In this document: positions 56,017 to 63,756 of the stretch, in pieces
Position numbering within the stretch: position 1 is the stretch's first letter
How the letters are laid out: every line of letters begins with the position of its first letter
Origin: Erythrobacter sp. YJ-T3-07
GTDB lineage: Bacteria; Pseudomonadota; Alphaproteobacteria; Sphingomonadales; Sphingomonadaceae
NCBI RefSeq assembly: GCF_015999305.1
Contig: NZ_JAEAGP010000001.1
Location: 2,817,001-2,881,000 of the forward strand
DNA length: 64,000 nucleotides
Direction of reading: 5' to 3'
Made by a program: the position numbers and the translations under genes
The notes under the pieces: generated by a model
The model's database searches: none
Told to the model about the DNA's origin: nothing
Seen by the model: the letters and a program-made list of their open reading frames with translations, nothing else

Positions 56017-56093
56017 AAATATTGCCGAACAAGGGGATTTTTCGGATCGTTTCGATCCGAGCGCCTTTTTTGATGTAGTTTTTCTGTTTGGAA

Positions 56094-56906
56094 TCAGGAC
56101 TTTGCCGGATCGAACAAAGTCGCCCGCGCGCCCTCTCGGAGCCCGCTGACCGGATGATCGCTTCGGCCGCTCGCGATGATCGTTGCCCGGCCCTGCCCGG
56201 TCGCGTGGAGGGCTGCGGCAATCTTGGTCGCCATGCCGCCCGTACCGACACCTTCGTGACGCGTTCCGCCGGCCATCGCGGCAATCCCCTGGTCGATACG
56301 GGGCACGTGGGCGATGTGGTGCGCGGCGGGATCGGCGGGATCGCGGTCGTAGAGCCCGTCCACGTCGGACAGCAGCAGGAGCAGGTCCGCATCGGCCAGT
56401 TCCGCCACGCGGGCGGAGAGCCGGTCGTTATCGCCCAGCTTCAGCTCTTCGGTCGCGACACTGTCGTTCTCGTTGACCACCGGCACCGCGCCCGCATCCA
56501 GCAGCACGCCCAGCGTGGCCCGCGCGTTGGCGGAGCGCTGAGGCGATTCGCTGTCGTCATAGGTGAGCAGCAGCTGCCCGACCGTGATCCCTTGCGTAGC
56601 GAAGGCGGCGCTCCACGCATTCATTAGCAGGCCCTGCCCGACTGCAGCGGCAGCCTGCCGCCGGTCGAGCTGCGGCGAACGCTCGATCCCCAGCCGCTTC
56701 CAGCCGAGCGCCACCGCGCCCGAGCTGACCACGATCACCTGCGCCCCGCCCGCCCGCAGCGCGGCGATATCCTGCGTCAGCGTCGCCAGCCAGGCGGTCC
56801 GCGCGGTGCGGCTTTCGGGATCGATCATGAGAGAGGAGCCGACCTTGACGACGATCCTGCGCGCGCTGTTCAGGCTGGCGGCAACGGAGGAATCGGCACT
56901 GGTCAT
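56094..56906 (-). CDS. proB: glutamate 5-kinase, catalytic domain only
   Basis: A 270-residue amino-acid-kinase-fold enzyme that phosphorylates glutamate in proline synthesis. RRIVVKVGSSLM (near 16), VVSSGAVALGWKRLG (near 58), PVVNENDSVATEELKLGDNDRLSARVA (near 137) and GTGGMATKIAAA (near 222) are all present. The usual C-terminal PUA domain (about 100 residues) is absent; the frame stops soon after FDPAKS. Some bacterial ProBs are naturally this short. The transposon end lies 44 bp upstream of the ATG, and the tns operon reads toward it. Confidence 0.92.
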   Translation of the reverse strand: MTSADSSVAASLNSARRIVVKVGSSLMIDPESRTARTAWLATLTQDIAALRAGGAQVIVVSSGAVALGWKRLGIERSPQLDRRQAAAAVGQGLLMNAWSAAFATQGITVGQLLLTYDDSESPQRSANARATLGVLLDAGAVPVVNENDSVATEELKLGDNDRLSARVAELADADLLLLLSDVDGLYDRDPADPAAHHIAHVPRIDQGIAAMAGGTRHEGVGTGGMATKIAAALHATGQGRATIIASGRSDHPVSGLREGARATLFDPAKS

Positions 56907-56949
56907 CGGCGCACCCTACATCGGCCGTTGCGGCCTTGTCCTACCCTCG

Positions 56950-57051
56950 TGTCGCTATCAGATTGCACTGAGAACCCCTCAGATTCCAACTGGAATCAAA
57001 GGATGTTTTCACAATCGCGTTGGGGCCGATTGCAGTAGTTTTCCCTCAGAT
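56950..57051 (+). repeat. left terminus and two repeated putative TnsB-binding sites
   Basis: The terminus TGTCGCTATCAG (56950-56961) overlaps the first of two 24-bp repeats by one base: 56961-56984 and 57028-57051. Both read GATTGCA...CCCTCAGAT, with 17 of 24 positions identical, 67 bp apart. After the terminus comes TGCACTGA, as in the Tn402-type inverted repeat recalled from the literature (TGTCGTTTTCAG...TGCACTGA). Multiple short sites beside a TGT terminus are the normal architecture of this superfamily. The stretch 57052-57163 up to the tniQ stop holds nothing else that I recognise. Confidence 0.65.
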
Positions 57052-57163
57052 CAACCTATTTCTGCAGATACACGCTCACCTTCCGCATCCGAAGTGCGCC
57101 ATCTATCGGGGAGGCAATGGGAATTCGGCGGCTGGCCGCAGAGGCACGTGGCCAAGGGGTAAG

Positions 57164-59062
57164 TTAGAAACTCAACGCGAGTTGTGCGTCGCGCATCAGC
57201 GTTGCCCGATTGATCAGTTCGAAAGCATGAACGCGGTCCCAACCACCAGGAACGATCTCTCGGACCCGCGCGGCACTCAGGAGGCGCGAGGTTCGCGTCG
57301 GATCAAGGTCGAGATGCTTCGCTATCTCCGAGGTTGCCGCGACCTCTCCGGCACGTTTGGCGACAAGCTCAAGGGGAAATAGCTTTGGATTGATGCCCGT
57401 GCTGGCGATACCGTCCAGCATGCCGGAACTCGTTGCCGAGCAATTCAACACTTCATAAGCATCGGATTGGCAGATGGTTGATGACAAGCCGCACAAGGAG
57501 GGCACCCCCTTGGCAGCCTCCTTTCCGATGAGACATTTCGCGGAACTTTCGTCGATCTGAAGCCGCTTGGCTAACTGATTATCATCTCCCGGCTCGAGCT
57601 TTGCTGAAATTCGGCCAAGCGTTACCGCACTCAGCACATGACCCCAGGGCTTCAGTCTTCCCGAGACCAGTCGCATCAGATCATATAAAGCGGCCGTCGC
57701 AATGTGAGGTGCGGGCTGCTGCAGGGATGCCCCATCACAGAAGCGATCGGCGGCCTGCTTAGAGAAGAAGTAGCCCGATCCCGGCAGGCTGAGCGCGGTG
57801 GGGATGAGGTGCCCCCGTATTACGCATTGCTCGATGGCATATGTCGGAAGCCCGAAACGGGAGGCAACCGATGATGCGCTCACTCGGGTTTTCCACGCTT
57901 CAGCGAATGCCAGCAATTCTCGCACCTCGAAAGCGGGAAGCAATCTATTCCCATGAGCGCGATACCTCCGGGTGATCAGTTGCGCTTCCCACGCGGCGCG
58001 AAGCGTGTCGTCTTCCAACCCTGAAATCGCAGAAGCCTCTCTGAGCCCGACGATCCGATCAAGTTCGTTGCCACAAGTTAGGTGGTTCATGGCCTTGATG
58101 CTCGCGTATTCCGCCTCGGCCGCATTGATAGCCGGCTCTGCTCCCAAGGCTGCGTAGTTCTGCATTAGCGGCGGAAGGGTCTGGCCTGTGGGTGATGCAC
58201 TGAACTCGATGTCATCCAGACCAGTCGGCCAGCTTTGAACGGCCTTGCAAGCTCGATGGAGGCGGATCACCTGCGGGTCACCATCCTCTTCGGCGGAAGG
58301 AGCTTTCATGTGCTTCGCTAGCCCCAGGATCACGTCAAGCAGTGCCTGCGGATCAGCCCTCCCGAGATCACTCGGGAGTAAGTCGAATACCGACGCGCGT
58401 TCCTTCTCCGTGCAGCGCACTAGACACGAAATAATCTCGAGTGCTGGCCGCAGTCCCTCGGATACGTTCGACGTCGATCTGTCGGCCAGCCTTCTCCCGC
58501 ACTCGTCGCAACGATCGACGGGCGTGAGCGTCCTGACCCACCCCTGCGCCTGCGGAGGCTGCGATCGGCACGCATCGCAGTGTTGCAGCAGCATGTCCCA
58601 GGTCACCGGGCAGAAGGGGAGGAACTTCAGCTCCCAAGCAGCGAGATGATATCCTCGGTCACGAAGGAACGTGGGCGAATATCTCCTTGCACGGCTTTCG
58701 ATGCTGCCTGCCGGAACGATCATTCCGAAGTATTCCCGGGCTCCGTTCTCCTTTTCGGGATATTGTCTGGCGGCCACCTCTTCGCGCGTGACGCCAAGCG
58801 CCTCCGCGAGTGCGCCGATATCGATGTCGGGATCCTCGGACACCAGCACCCGACTTCGGTGCTTGAGCCCGAGTTCCCGCAGGACCGTCCAGCTGTTCGG
58901 CGCGCCGGCGAGTTCACAGGCTCTGGCCATGCCGCCTCGCAGGGATTCCCCGTCTCTGAAGGAGAAGGAAACCCGGTCCCGATAGAGCAGCCGACGAGGA
59001 GCATCGTCTGTCGAACGTTCCCTACGCAGCAGTTCCTGCGAGATATCGGCCAGAGCGAGCAT
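57164..59062 (-). CDS. tnsD: TniQ/TnsD-family target-site selector
   Basis: A 632-residue TniQ-family protein. The N-terminal TniQ region has a helical start (SFSFRDGESLRGGMARACELAG, near 32) and the zinc-finger ligands C151, H161 or C162, C165, C185 and C188 in FLPFCP, HCDAC and RCDECGRRL. TniQ proteins bridge target DNA and TnsC. Its length exceeds E. coli TnsD (508 residues) and far exceeds the 300-400-residue TniQ of CRISPR-associated transposons, which favours sequence-specific DNA binding by the C-terminal half (several helix-turn-helix-like segments, such as VSASSVASRFGLPTYAIEQCVIRG near 400). Starts 3 bp after tnsC. Confidence 0.85.
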   Translation of the reverse strand: MLALADISQELLRRERSTDDAPRRLLYRDRVSFSFRDGESLRGGMARACELAGAPNSWTVLRELGLKHRSRVLVSEDPDIDIGALAEALGVTREEVAARQYPEKENGAREYFGMIVPAGSIESRARRYSPTFLRDRGYHLAAWELKFLPFCPVTWDMLLQHCDACRSQPPQAQGWVRTLTPVDRCDECGRRLADRSTSNVSEGLRPALEIISCLVRCTEKERASVFDLLPSDLGRADPQALLDVILGLAKHMKAPSAEEDGDPQVIRLHRACKAVQSWPTGLDDIEFSASPTGQTLPPLMQNYAALGAEPAINAAEAEYASIKAMNHLTCGNELDRIVGLREASAISGLEDDTLRAAWEAQLITRRYRAHGNRLLPAFEVRELLAFAEAWKTRVSASSVASRFGLPTYAIEQCVIRGHLIPTALSLPGSGYFFSKQAADRFCDGASLQQPAPHIATAALYDLMRLVSGRLKPWGHVLSAVTLGRISAKLEPGDDNQLAKRLQIDESSAKCLIGKEAAKGVPSLCGLSSTICQSDAYEVLNCSATSSGMLDGIASTGINPKLFPLELVAKRAGEVAATSEIAKHLDLDPTRTSRLLSAARVREIVPGGWDRVHAFELINRATLMRDAQLALSF

Positions 59063-59065
59063 GCG

Positions 59066-60082
59066 TCAGGCTGCTTCGAGGAGGAGGAGCTCTAGCGGAT
59101 TGGTATCGCACAGCCCGAGCGAGATCGACCAGTCATCGACTGCGACTACGAGATCGTCGACAGAGATGAAATCGCGGTCGTCGTGGATCGAGATGCGCAG
59201 CGCCTGTCTCACCACGCTCATGAGCTGGCCGATGATCCCGCCGCATGCCTGCCAGAGAGCCAACGCCAGTTCCTCATCGGCAAGGCCGGTCGGTTCGGCA
59301 ATGATGCCGATCCGGATCATCTCTTCATCGAGCTTTGACAGGAATCCGATCCAGAGATCCCTGTCTTCGTCGACTGCCCAGTCGAGTGCTCCGAGACGAC
59401 ACGGTGCCATGGTCCGCATGAGGAACTCTTGGTCCTTGCTGATCATCTCTTCTGCCTTTTCGGTCCCGAGCAGGACGATCCCCACGTGTCCGCCATTAAG
59501 CAGCGTCTTGAGCTCCGCCGTGAGGCGCGGGCCGTAGGCCGATCCCTTGCCTCCCTCGTGCGCTTCATCGATCATGAGGAGATCTGTGCGGGCATGCCGC
59601 ATCGCCTCGCAGGCGCGATCACGGAGGATTTCGAGGTCCTTTGTTGCCGGGAAGCCTTCGCCGAGGATTTTCAGGATCGCGCGATACATTTCGCTCGGCC
59701 CGCCACCACTGCCGAAACTCATGAAGACGACCGGCCGAATTCCTTCCTCGGCCGCTTCGTTAGCCACGTCCACGAAGGTTTCAGCCGCGGTGGTCTTTCC
59801 CGTATGTGGCGGGTCGAAGACACAGATCGCTGTCTGCCTGCGTCCTTTCATTACACGTCCAAGATCCTGAGCCTCTTGAAAGGTCAGCATGGCTTCGAGC
59901 TGGCGGGGATAGGGAAGCCGGATCGTGTTGAATGCCGCGATCGCCCGGGTCGCAGCAGTCGAGCGCATGGCCACCTTCTGGTCGCGCAGCGACCGGAAGG
60001 CATCCTTGATCGCCGGAGAGATGGTCAACTGATCAGCCTCAGTGACATCCTTTATTTCGGCCTTTTCGCTTTTCTTGCTCAT
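59066..60082 (-). CDS. tnsC: TnsC/TniB-family AAA+ transposition regulator
   Basis: A 338-residue AAA+ ATPase that assembles on target DNA and recruits the transposase. The P loop is DPPHTGKTT at residues 90-98, with D90 in place of the usual first glycine. Walker B is LLMIDEAHEG, D172 and E173. GLGALDWAVDED-like and GIIGQLMSVVRQAL segments follow in the lid. The ATG at 60082 is preceded by GGAG and overlaps the tnsB stop (TAATG); a further in-frame ATG at 60097 is less likely. Confidence 0.88.
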   Translation of the reverse strand: MSKKSEKAEIKDVTEADQLTISPAIKDAFRSLRDQKVAMRSTAATRAIAAFNTIRLPYPRQLEAMLTFQEAQDLGRVMKGRRQTAICVFDPPHTGKTTAAETFVDVANEAAEEGIRPVVFMSFGSGGGPSEMYRAILKILGEGFPATKDLEILRDRACEAMRHARTDLLMIDEAHEGGKGSAYGPRLTAELKTLLNGGHVGIVLLGTEKAEEMISKDQEFLMRTMAPCRLGALDWAVDEDRDLWIGFLSKLDEEMIRIGIIAEPTGLADEELALALWQACGGIIGQLMSVVRQALRISIHDDRDFISVDDLVVAVDDWSISLGLCDTNPLELLLLEAA

Positions 60083-61005
60083 TACTTCTCCTTCCATGTA
60101 AGGCCTCTTCCCGAGGATCGACGCGGCGGTGCCTCTCGCCGCGTTCTCGAGTTCGCTCTGCCGTTTTCATTGCGCGCGCGGACCGGGACACCCCTCTTCT
60201 TCGCGCGCTGCATCTGTGCCCACGTCTTGGGCGTCTGCTTCGCCATTCTCCTGGGCCGCGGGGTCATGTCTCCCGCGTCCTTGCGCCGACTTCCCGCAAG
60301 GGCATTGTCGATGACGCTCGCGTCCGGCTCGAACGGGTGGATGTCCTGGGAGTCGGTAGCGGTCCGGGTCACGACGGCGGCGGTGTCCTCGACTTCCTCG
60401 GGCGTGAGTTCGACGTAGCGCCGCAGTGACGCCGCCGTCGATTTATCCGCCAAGGCTCGGCCGAGGAGCTTGCGGTTTTTCGCCGACGCCTTCTCGTTCA
60501 CGTTCGAGATCATGTCGAACAGCTTGGCGCGGAAAACCGCCTGCTCCTCCTTAGAGCAGAATTCGTCGGCCTCGATGTTCGCCATCTCCATGCACTTCTC
60601 GTGCAACCAGACAGGAACGCCTTCCATGTCCGGATTGTCGCACTTGAGCGTTACCCAGCGCTTGTGCTCGCCGAATGGGATCCAGAGATGGACTACCCCG
60701 AGGTTATCTGGATCGAATTTCAGCTTGCCACGTGCGGTGACCTTGCGGTGCGGATTTTGGTTCCTGCGGGGCTGCTTCGGTGTGACGTCTCCTTCGGGAA
60801 TGGCGCCGCGCTCGAAGAGCCCGACGATCTCACCCATTTCATGGCACGAATACCGGTTGTGCATGAAAACGACCCCGGTCGCGTAGACGGCAGCGTCGAA
60901 CTTCACGCAGCCCATGTTGCGATCGAACTCGTCGAGATCCGCGATGACATTGGGCGCGCGGGTAGCGGTGGCCTTGCGCCACATCAGGAGGGGTTGCCGG
61001 TTCAC
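60082..61005 (-). CDS. TnsB transposase, C-terminal part (separate frame)
   Basis: A 307-residue open frame that continues the TnsB sequence after the catalytic core. Its first residues, NRQPLLMWRKA, correspond to the P-l-x-x-W segment that follows the Y-N-x-x-x-H-x-G-L end of the core in ordinary TnsB proteins. Residues 90-135 (GKLKFDPDNLGVVHLWIPFGEHKRWVTLKC) look like the Mu-transposase C-terminal beta barrel. The tail from about 225 is basic and probably contacts TnsC. The GTG start shares four bases with the preceding stop. No proper ribosome-binding site is present (AAGGG lies only 3 bp from GTG). Confidence 0.75.
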   Translation of the reverse strand: MNRQPLLMWRKATATRAPNVIADLDEFDRNMGCVKFDAAVYATGVVFMHNRYSCHEMGEIVGLFERGAIPEGDVTPKQPRRNQNPHRKVTARGKLKFDPDNLGVVHLWIPFGEHKRWVTLKCDNPDMEGVPVWLHEKCMEMANIEADEFCSKEEQAVFRAKLFDMISNVNEKASAKNRKLLGRALADKSTAASLRRYVELTPEEVEDTAAVVTRTATDSQDIHPFEPDASVIDNALAGSRRKDAGDMTPRPRRMAKQTPKTWAQMQRAKKRGVPVRARNENGRANSRTRREAPPRRSSGRGLTWKEK

Positions 61006-62480
61006 AGGCCCTTGTGCCTCGTGATGTTGTAGGTGAAGCAGGCCCGGTCGAGCAGTTCCCGCGCCTGCGAGATCGTGCAGAGGATCTGCTTGTCCGGATC
61101 GAATCCGAACTTTCGCATCAGGGCGATGTCGTAATTGTGGCTCGGCAGCTTCTTGAAGAGCATCTGGAGGATCGTCCCGATGGTCCTCTCGATGAGACCC
61201 TTATGCGTGGGATGCTCCTTCCCGGTGAAGTTGACCTGGATGTAGGCTTCCGCGCACGCGTCCTCGAAGTGACGGGAGTGCGCGCCTGCGGAATTGTCGA
61301 CCTTGATGCGGTCGGGACGTAGTCTGACGAAAGGCAGGTCCGGGAATTTCTCGAGCAGATCAGCGGGAACCTCCTTGATCGAGTTGGCGTGCCTGACGGT
61401 GCGCAGCAGGGAGGCACTCGAAGCCGCCTCGGCACAAAGATCCCATCCGACCAATGCCGTCGTGCTGCATTCGGCCATGAGGGTCATCGTTGCCGAACCC
61501 ATGCCGATGCCGGTGTCGTCATCGACGAGGAAGACGTAGGGAACGGGCGTTTCATCCGCCTCGCATAGCGAACCGAACGACGGTCGCTCGCTGAAACCAC
61601 CACCACCGTAGCGCGCGCGCTTTCCCCTCTCGGTAGTCGCGAGGCCGAAAAGCTTCGGGGTGCGCATATCGCGGACCCGGCGCCAGAAGGTGGTGTAGTG
61701 AACGGCCTTATAGGGTGTCGACGGCCTGGGATATTCGGCGGCCTTGTCGCCGACGCTCCAGGTTCCGTCCTCACCTTCGACGAGCATCGGACGGTCCAGC
61801 GGCTTGCCGTTGCTGACCTTCCACAGGTCGGCCACGTAGCAGTCGTAGAAGCTCTGGATCTGATCCCGGTCATTCGCGAGACAGGCGGACATCATGTGAT
61901 AGAGGATCAACTCGACCGGGTGTCTGCTGACGATCGAACGCAGGTAGCGACCGGCCATCGACACGCCATCGCGCGGCTTGCGCCTTCCCGGTTCCCCGCG
62001 TTCCCGCAGCCATTCGCGAACTGTGGTTGGGTGCGGCTCCCATCCTGTGGGATTTAGCGCAGCAATACCCGGCTGGGAGACCGCGCGGCGGATGACCGGA
62101 AACATGGCGTCGTCGGACAGGGAGCCGCAGTTGTCGTCGCAGAAGAGGCTGATCGCGACCCGCAGCGGCGATTTCGCGTCCATCGTCCGGCACTGCTCGG
62201 CGTCCAGTTCCATGTTTCGCGCAAGCCGCCGGCTTTCGTTGCTGGAGGGCTTCGAGCGGAAGATGATGCCGTCCTGTGCGAAGATGGCATTCATATCAGC
62301 CGTGGTGGGCTTGCGGGGATGTCCGTTATCGTCATCGACCATGAAGTCGGGATAGGAGGCGCCGTAGGGCGCGCGATATGTGACCGCGTGGTCGGGATCG
62401 ACGCGTTCGAAGTAGTAATCGCGGCCGAGGATCTCGACGGGATCCCCTTTCTCTTGAGGGTAGGCGAGAGGTCTTGTCAT
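61002..62480 (-). CDS. TnsB transposase, N-terminal and catalytic part
   Basis: A 492-residue DDE transposase fragment. Residues 1-270 contain DNA-binding helices that bind the transposon ends. The retroviral-integrase core shows D309 (SLCEADETPVPYVF), D395 (RPDRIKVDNSAGAHS) and E431 (HPTHKGLIERTIGTI), with exactly 35 residues between the second D and E. It stops at HKGL, where the core ends, without the beta-barrel domain that other TnsB proteins carry. The ATG overlaps the tnsA stop by 4 bp (ATGA). With the next frame it would total about 800 residues, comparable to TnsB (702). Confidence 0.85.
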   Translation of the reverse strand: MTRPLAYPQEKGDPVEILGRDYYFERVDPDHAVTYRAPYGASYPDFMVDDDNGHPRKPTTADMNAIFAQDGIIFRSKPSSNESRRLARNMELDAEQCRTMDAKSPLRVAISLFCDDNCGSLSDDAMFPVIRRAVSQPGIAALNPTGWEPHPTTVREWLRERGEPGRRKPRDGVSMAGRYLRSIVSRHPVELILYHMMSACLANDRDQIQSFYDCYVADLWKVSNGKPLDRPMLVEGEDGTWSVGDKAAEYPRPSTPYKAVHYTTFWRRVRDMRTPKLFGLATTERGKRARYGGGGFSERPSFGSLCEADETPVPYVFLVDDDTGIGMGSATMTLMAECSTTALVGWDLCAEAASSASLLRTVRHANSIKEVPADLLEKFPDLPFVRLRPDRIKVDNSAGAHSRHFEDACAEAYIQVNFTGKEHPTHKGLIERTIGTILQMLFKKLPSHNYDIALMRKFGFDPDKQILCTISQARELLDRACFTYNITRHKGL

Positions 62481-63388
62481 GCTGCTATCCCTTCGAATCC
62501 CGGCAGCGGTCGCGACGCGACGATCGGCGTGGGACTTAGAATGGTGCGGTCGTGGAATGGCTTATCGAAGTCGACGGTGAACAGTCCGCCAGCGATGAGA
62601 CGCTCGACGACCGCATTGCCGTGCTTGCGATCATGTTGAGCGACGAGGCTGATCAGGTCGCCCCATCCCATCTGCTGCATCTTCGCTCGGACTGCCTGCG
62701 CGCGTAAACTCTCATGGTTGGTCAGTGCCATTGCGCGACGTCCGAAGATGTTGGCGACGTTGTGTTCACGCCATCTCGAACCGCGAATATCCTCGAGGTA
62801 GCGGATGGAGAACTCCCAGCCACACCTGCGGACGAATTCCCGAACTCTCGCCAAGCTGACCTTGTCGTCGGTGCTGAGATCGTCCGGAGTGCGTTTGACC
62901 TCGACTATCTCGATCCGACCATCGCGGTAGAGGATCGCGAGATCGGGACGATAGGTGAAACGCGGCCCGCCGAATGCGATGTCGAATTTGTAGGGATGGC
63001 ATTTGAACTGGACGATGTTGCCATCGACTTCGCACTGCATGGCGAGCAGTTCCTCTCCCCTTCCCTCGCCGACTTCCGTCATTCCGGTCTTCACCGACGG
63101 CATGCGGAAACGCAGATGGAGACCTCCGCGCGTCACCACTGGTCTCTCCGTCCCGCCGTGGCGGAACACCACGATGTGGCCGAGCGGAGGATTATCGGTC
63201 TCGCCAGTGCCGGTCCGAACAAGCCGGCGTCCGTCCGCTGGCTGGGTTTCATCCCGAAGATCGGGGATGGCCTGAGATCTTTGCGGATGGCTGATGGTCA
63301 CGACACGGACCTCCCGCTGACCGGGGTCCACCGCCAAGGGGAGGTGCGCCGCGAACGCATCGCCGAGATGCTCGGGTGTCGGTTCCAT
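62477..63388 (-). CDS. tnsA: TnsA-like endonuclease
   Basis: A restriction-like nuclease that cuts the 5' ends of the transposon, allowing cut-and-paste movement. From the ATG at 63388 it has 303 residues with E112 or E113 (GEELLAMQCEVDG), D149 (YRPDLAIL) and the E163-V164-K165 motif (IEIVEVKRTPDD), matching the E-D-(E/Q)xK of E. coli TnsA. Residues 170-303 form the TnsC-contacting helical domain. There is no ribosome-binding site at this ATG, while the coding signal continues upstream in frame to about 63480; the natural start may be 63591 in another frame. Confidence 0.85.
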   Translation of the reverse strand: MEPTPEHLGDAFAAHLPLAVDPGQREVRVVTISHPQRSQAIPDLRDETQPADGRRLVRTGTGETDNPPLGHIVVFRHGGTERPVVTRGGLHLRFRMPSVKTGMTEVGEGRGEELLAMQCEVDGNIVQFKCHPYKFDIAFGGPRFTYRPDLAILYRDGRIEIVEVKRTPDDLSTDDKVSLARVREFVRRCGWEFSIRYLEDIRGSRWREHNVANIFGRRAMALTNHESLRAQAVRAKMQQMGWGDLISLVAQHDRKHGNAVVERLIAGGLFTVDFDKPFHDRTILSPTPIVASRPLPGFEGIAA

Positions 63389-63591
63389 CGCGGCATCGGC
63401 GGGATGGAGCGGGCTGAACCAACTCGCGTAGCGGTGAGATCCGCCCGAACGTAGTTCGTGTGCCCATCTTCCGCATTTTTCCGCTCGGCAGATCCGCGAT
63501 CATGATCGCGCTCTGAATGCTCGCTATCAGCGAACGGGCATTCACCCTTCGGCTTACTATTGTTCGCCGGTGGTTCGATCTCAATGCTCAT
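63298..63591 (-). CDS. short frame overlapping tnsA; probable natural tnsA start
   Basis: ATG at 63591 has AAGGGAG at an ideal 8-bp distance and would encode 97 residues (MSIEIEPPANNSKPKG...), most of which overlap tnsA in another frame. A single extra A in the A5 run at 63476-63480 would join its first 38 codons to the tnsA frame through AERKKCGRWAHELRSGG, giving a 371-residue TnsA. I read it as the 5' end of tnsA broken by a frameshift (real or from sequencing). An independent small gene is possible but less likely. Confidence 0.5.
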   Translation of the reverse strand: MSIEIEPPANNSKPKGECPFADSEHSERDHDRGSAERKNAEDGHTNYVRADLTATRVGSARSIPPMPRWNRHPSISAMRSRRTSPWRWTPVSGRSVS

Positions 63592-63609
63592 ACGCACAAC
63601 TCCCTTAGT

Positions 63610-63670
63610 GCGTTGGCATTTAGAAAGTGCGTTTCAGAAAAGCAAGGAGATTCGCATTGGCATGTAGAAT
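63610..63670. repeat. pair of 17-bp direct repeats upstream of tnsA
   Basis: GCGTTGGCATTTAGAAA (63610-63626) and GCATTGGCATGTAGAAT (63654-63670), 14 of 17 identical, starting 44 bp apart (about four helical turns). The segment is AT-rich and lies in the expected promoter region of the tns operon. It does not resemble the 56961/57028 repeats. It is a candidate operator. The remaining bases from 63592 to 63756 contain no other recognisable feature. Confidence 0.55.
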
Positions 63671-63756
63671 TTTTGTGTTAACTCGGCAGGTATGGATGAG
63701 AACACGACGTCAGCATCTTCGCTCGCCCGCCACTGGCATATGGTGGCAAGCGAGAC

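Noticed and set aside
56042..56060. TCGGATCG/CGATCCGA hairpin as the proB terminator
   Set aside because: The T run is on the plus strand, but no plus-strand gene lies upstream; on the proB strand the hairpin is followed by A residues.
57052..57163. Possible small gene between the left end repeats and tniQ
   Set aside because: Frames here are short, without ribosome-binding sites, or antisense continuations.
63282..63302. CTGATGGTCACGACA as a possible opposite terminus
   Set aside because: The spacing differs from the left end, it lies inside the tnsA coding region, and the following bases do not match the left flank CCTCG.
63509..63518. TCGCTATCAG, identical to ten bases of the left terminus
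   Set aside because: It is in the same orientation as the left end, lacks the preceding TGT and lies in the tnsA 5' region; a 10-base match can be chance.
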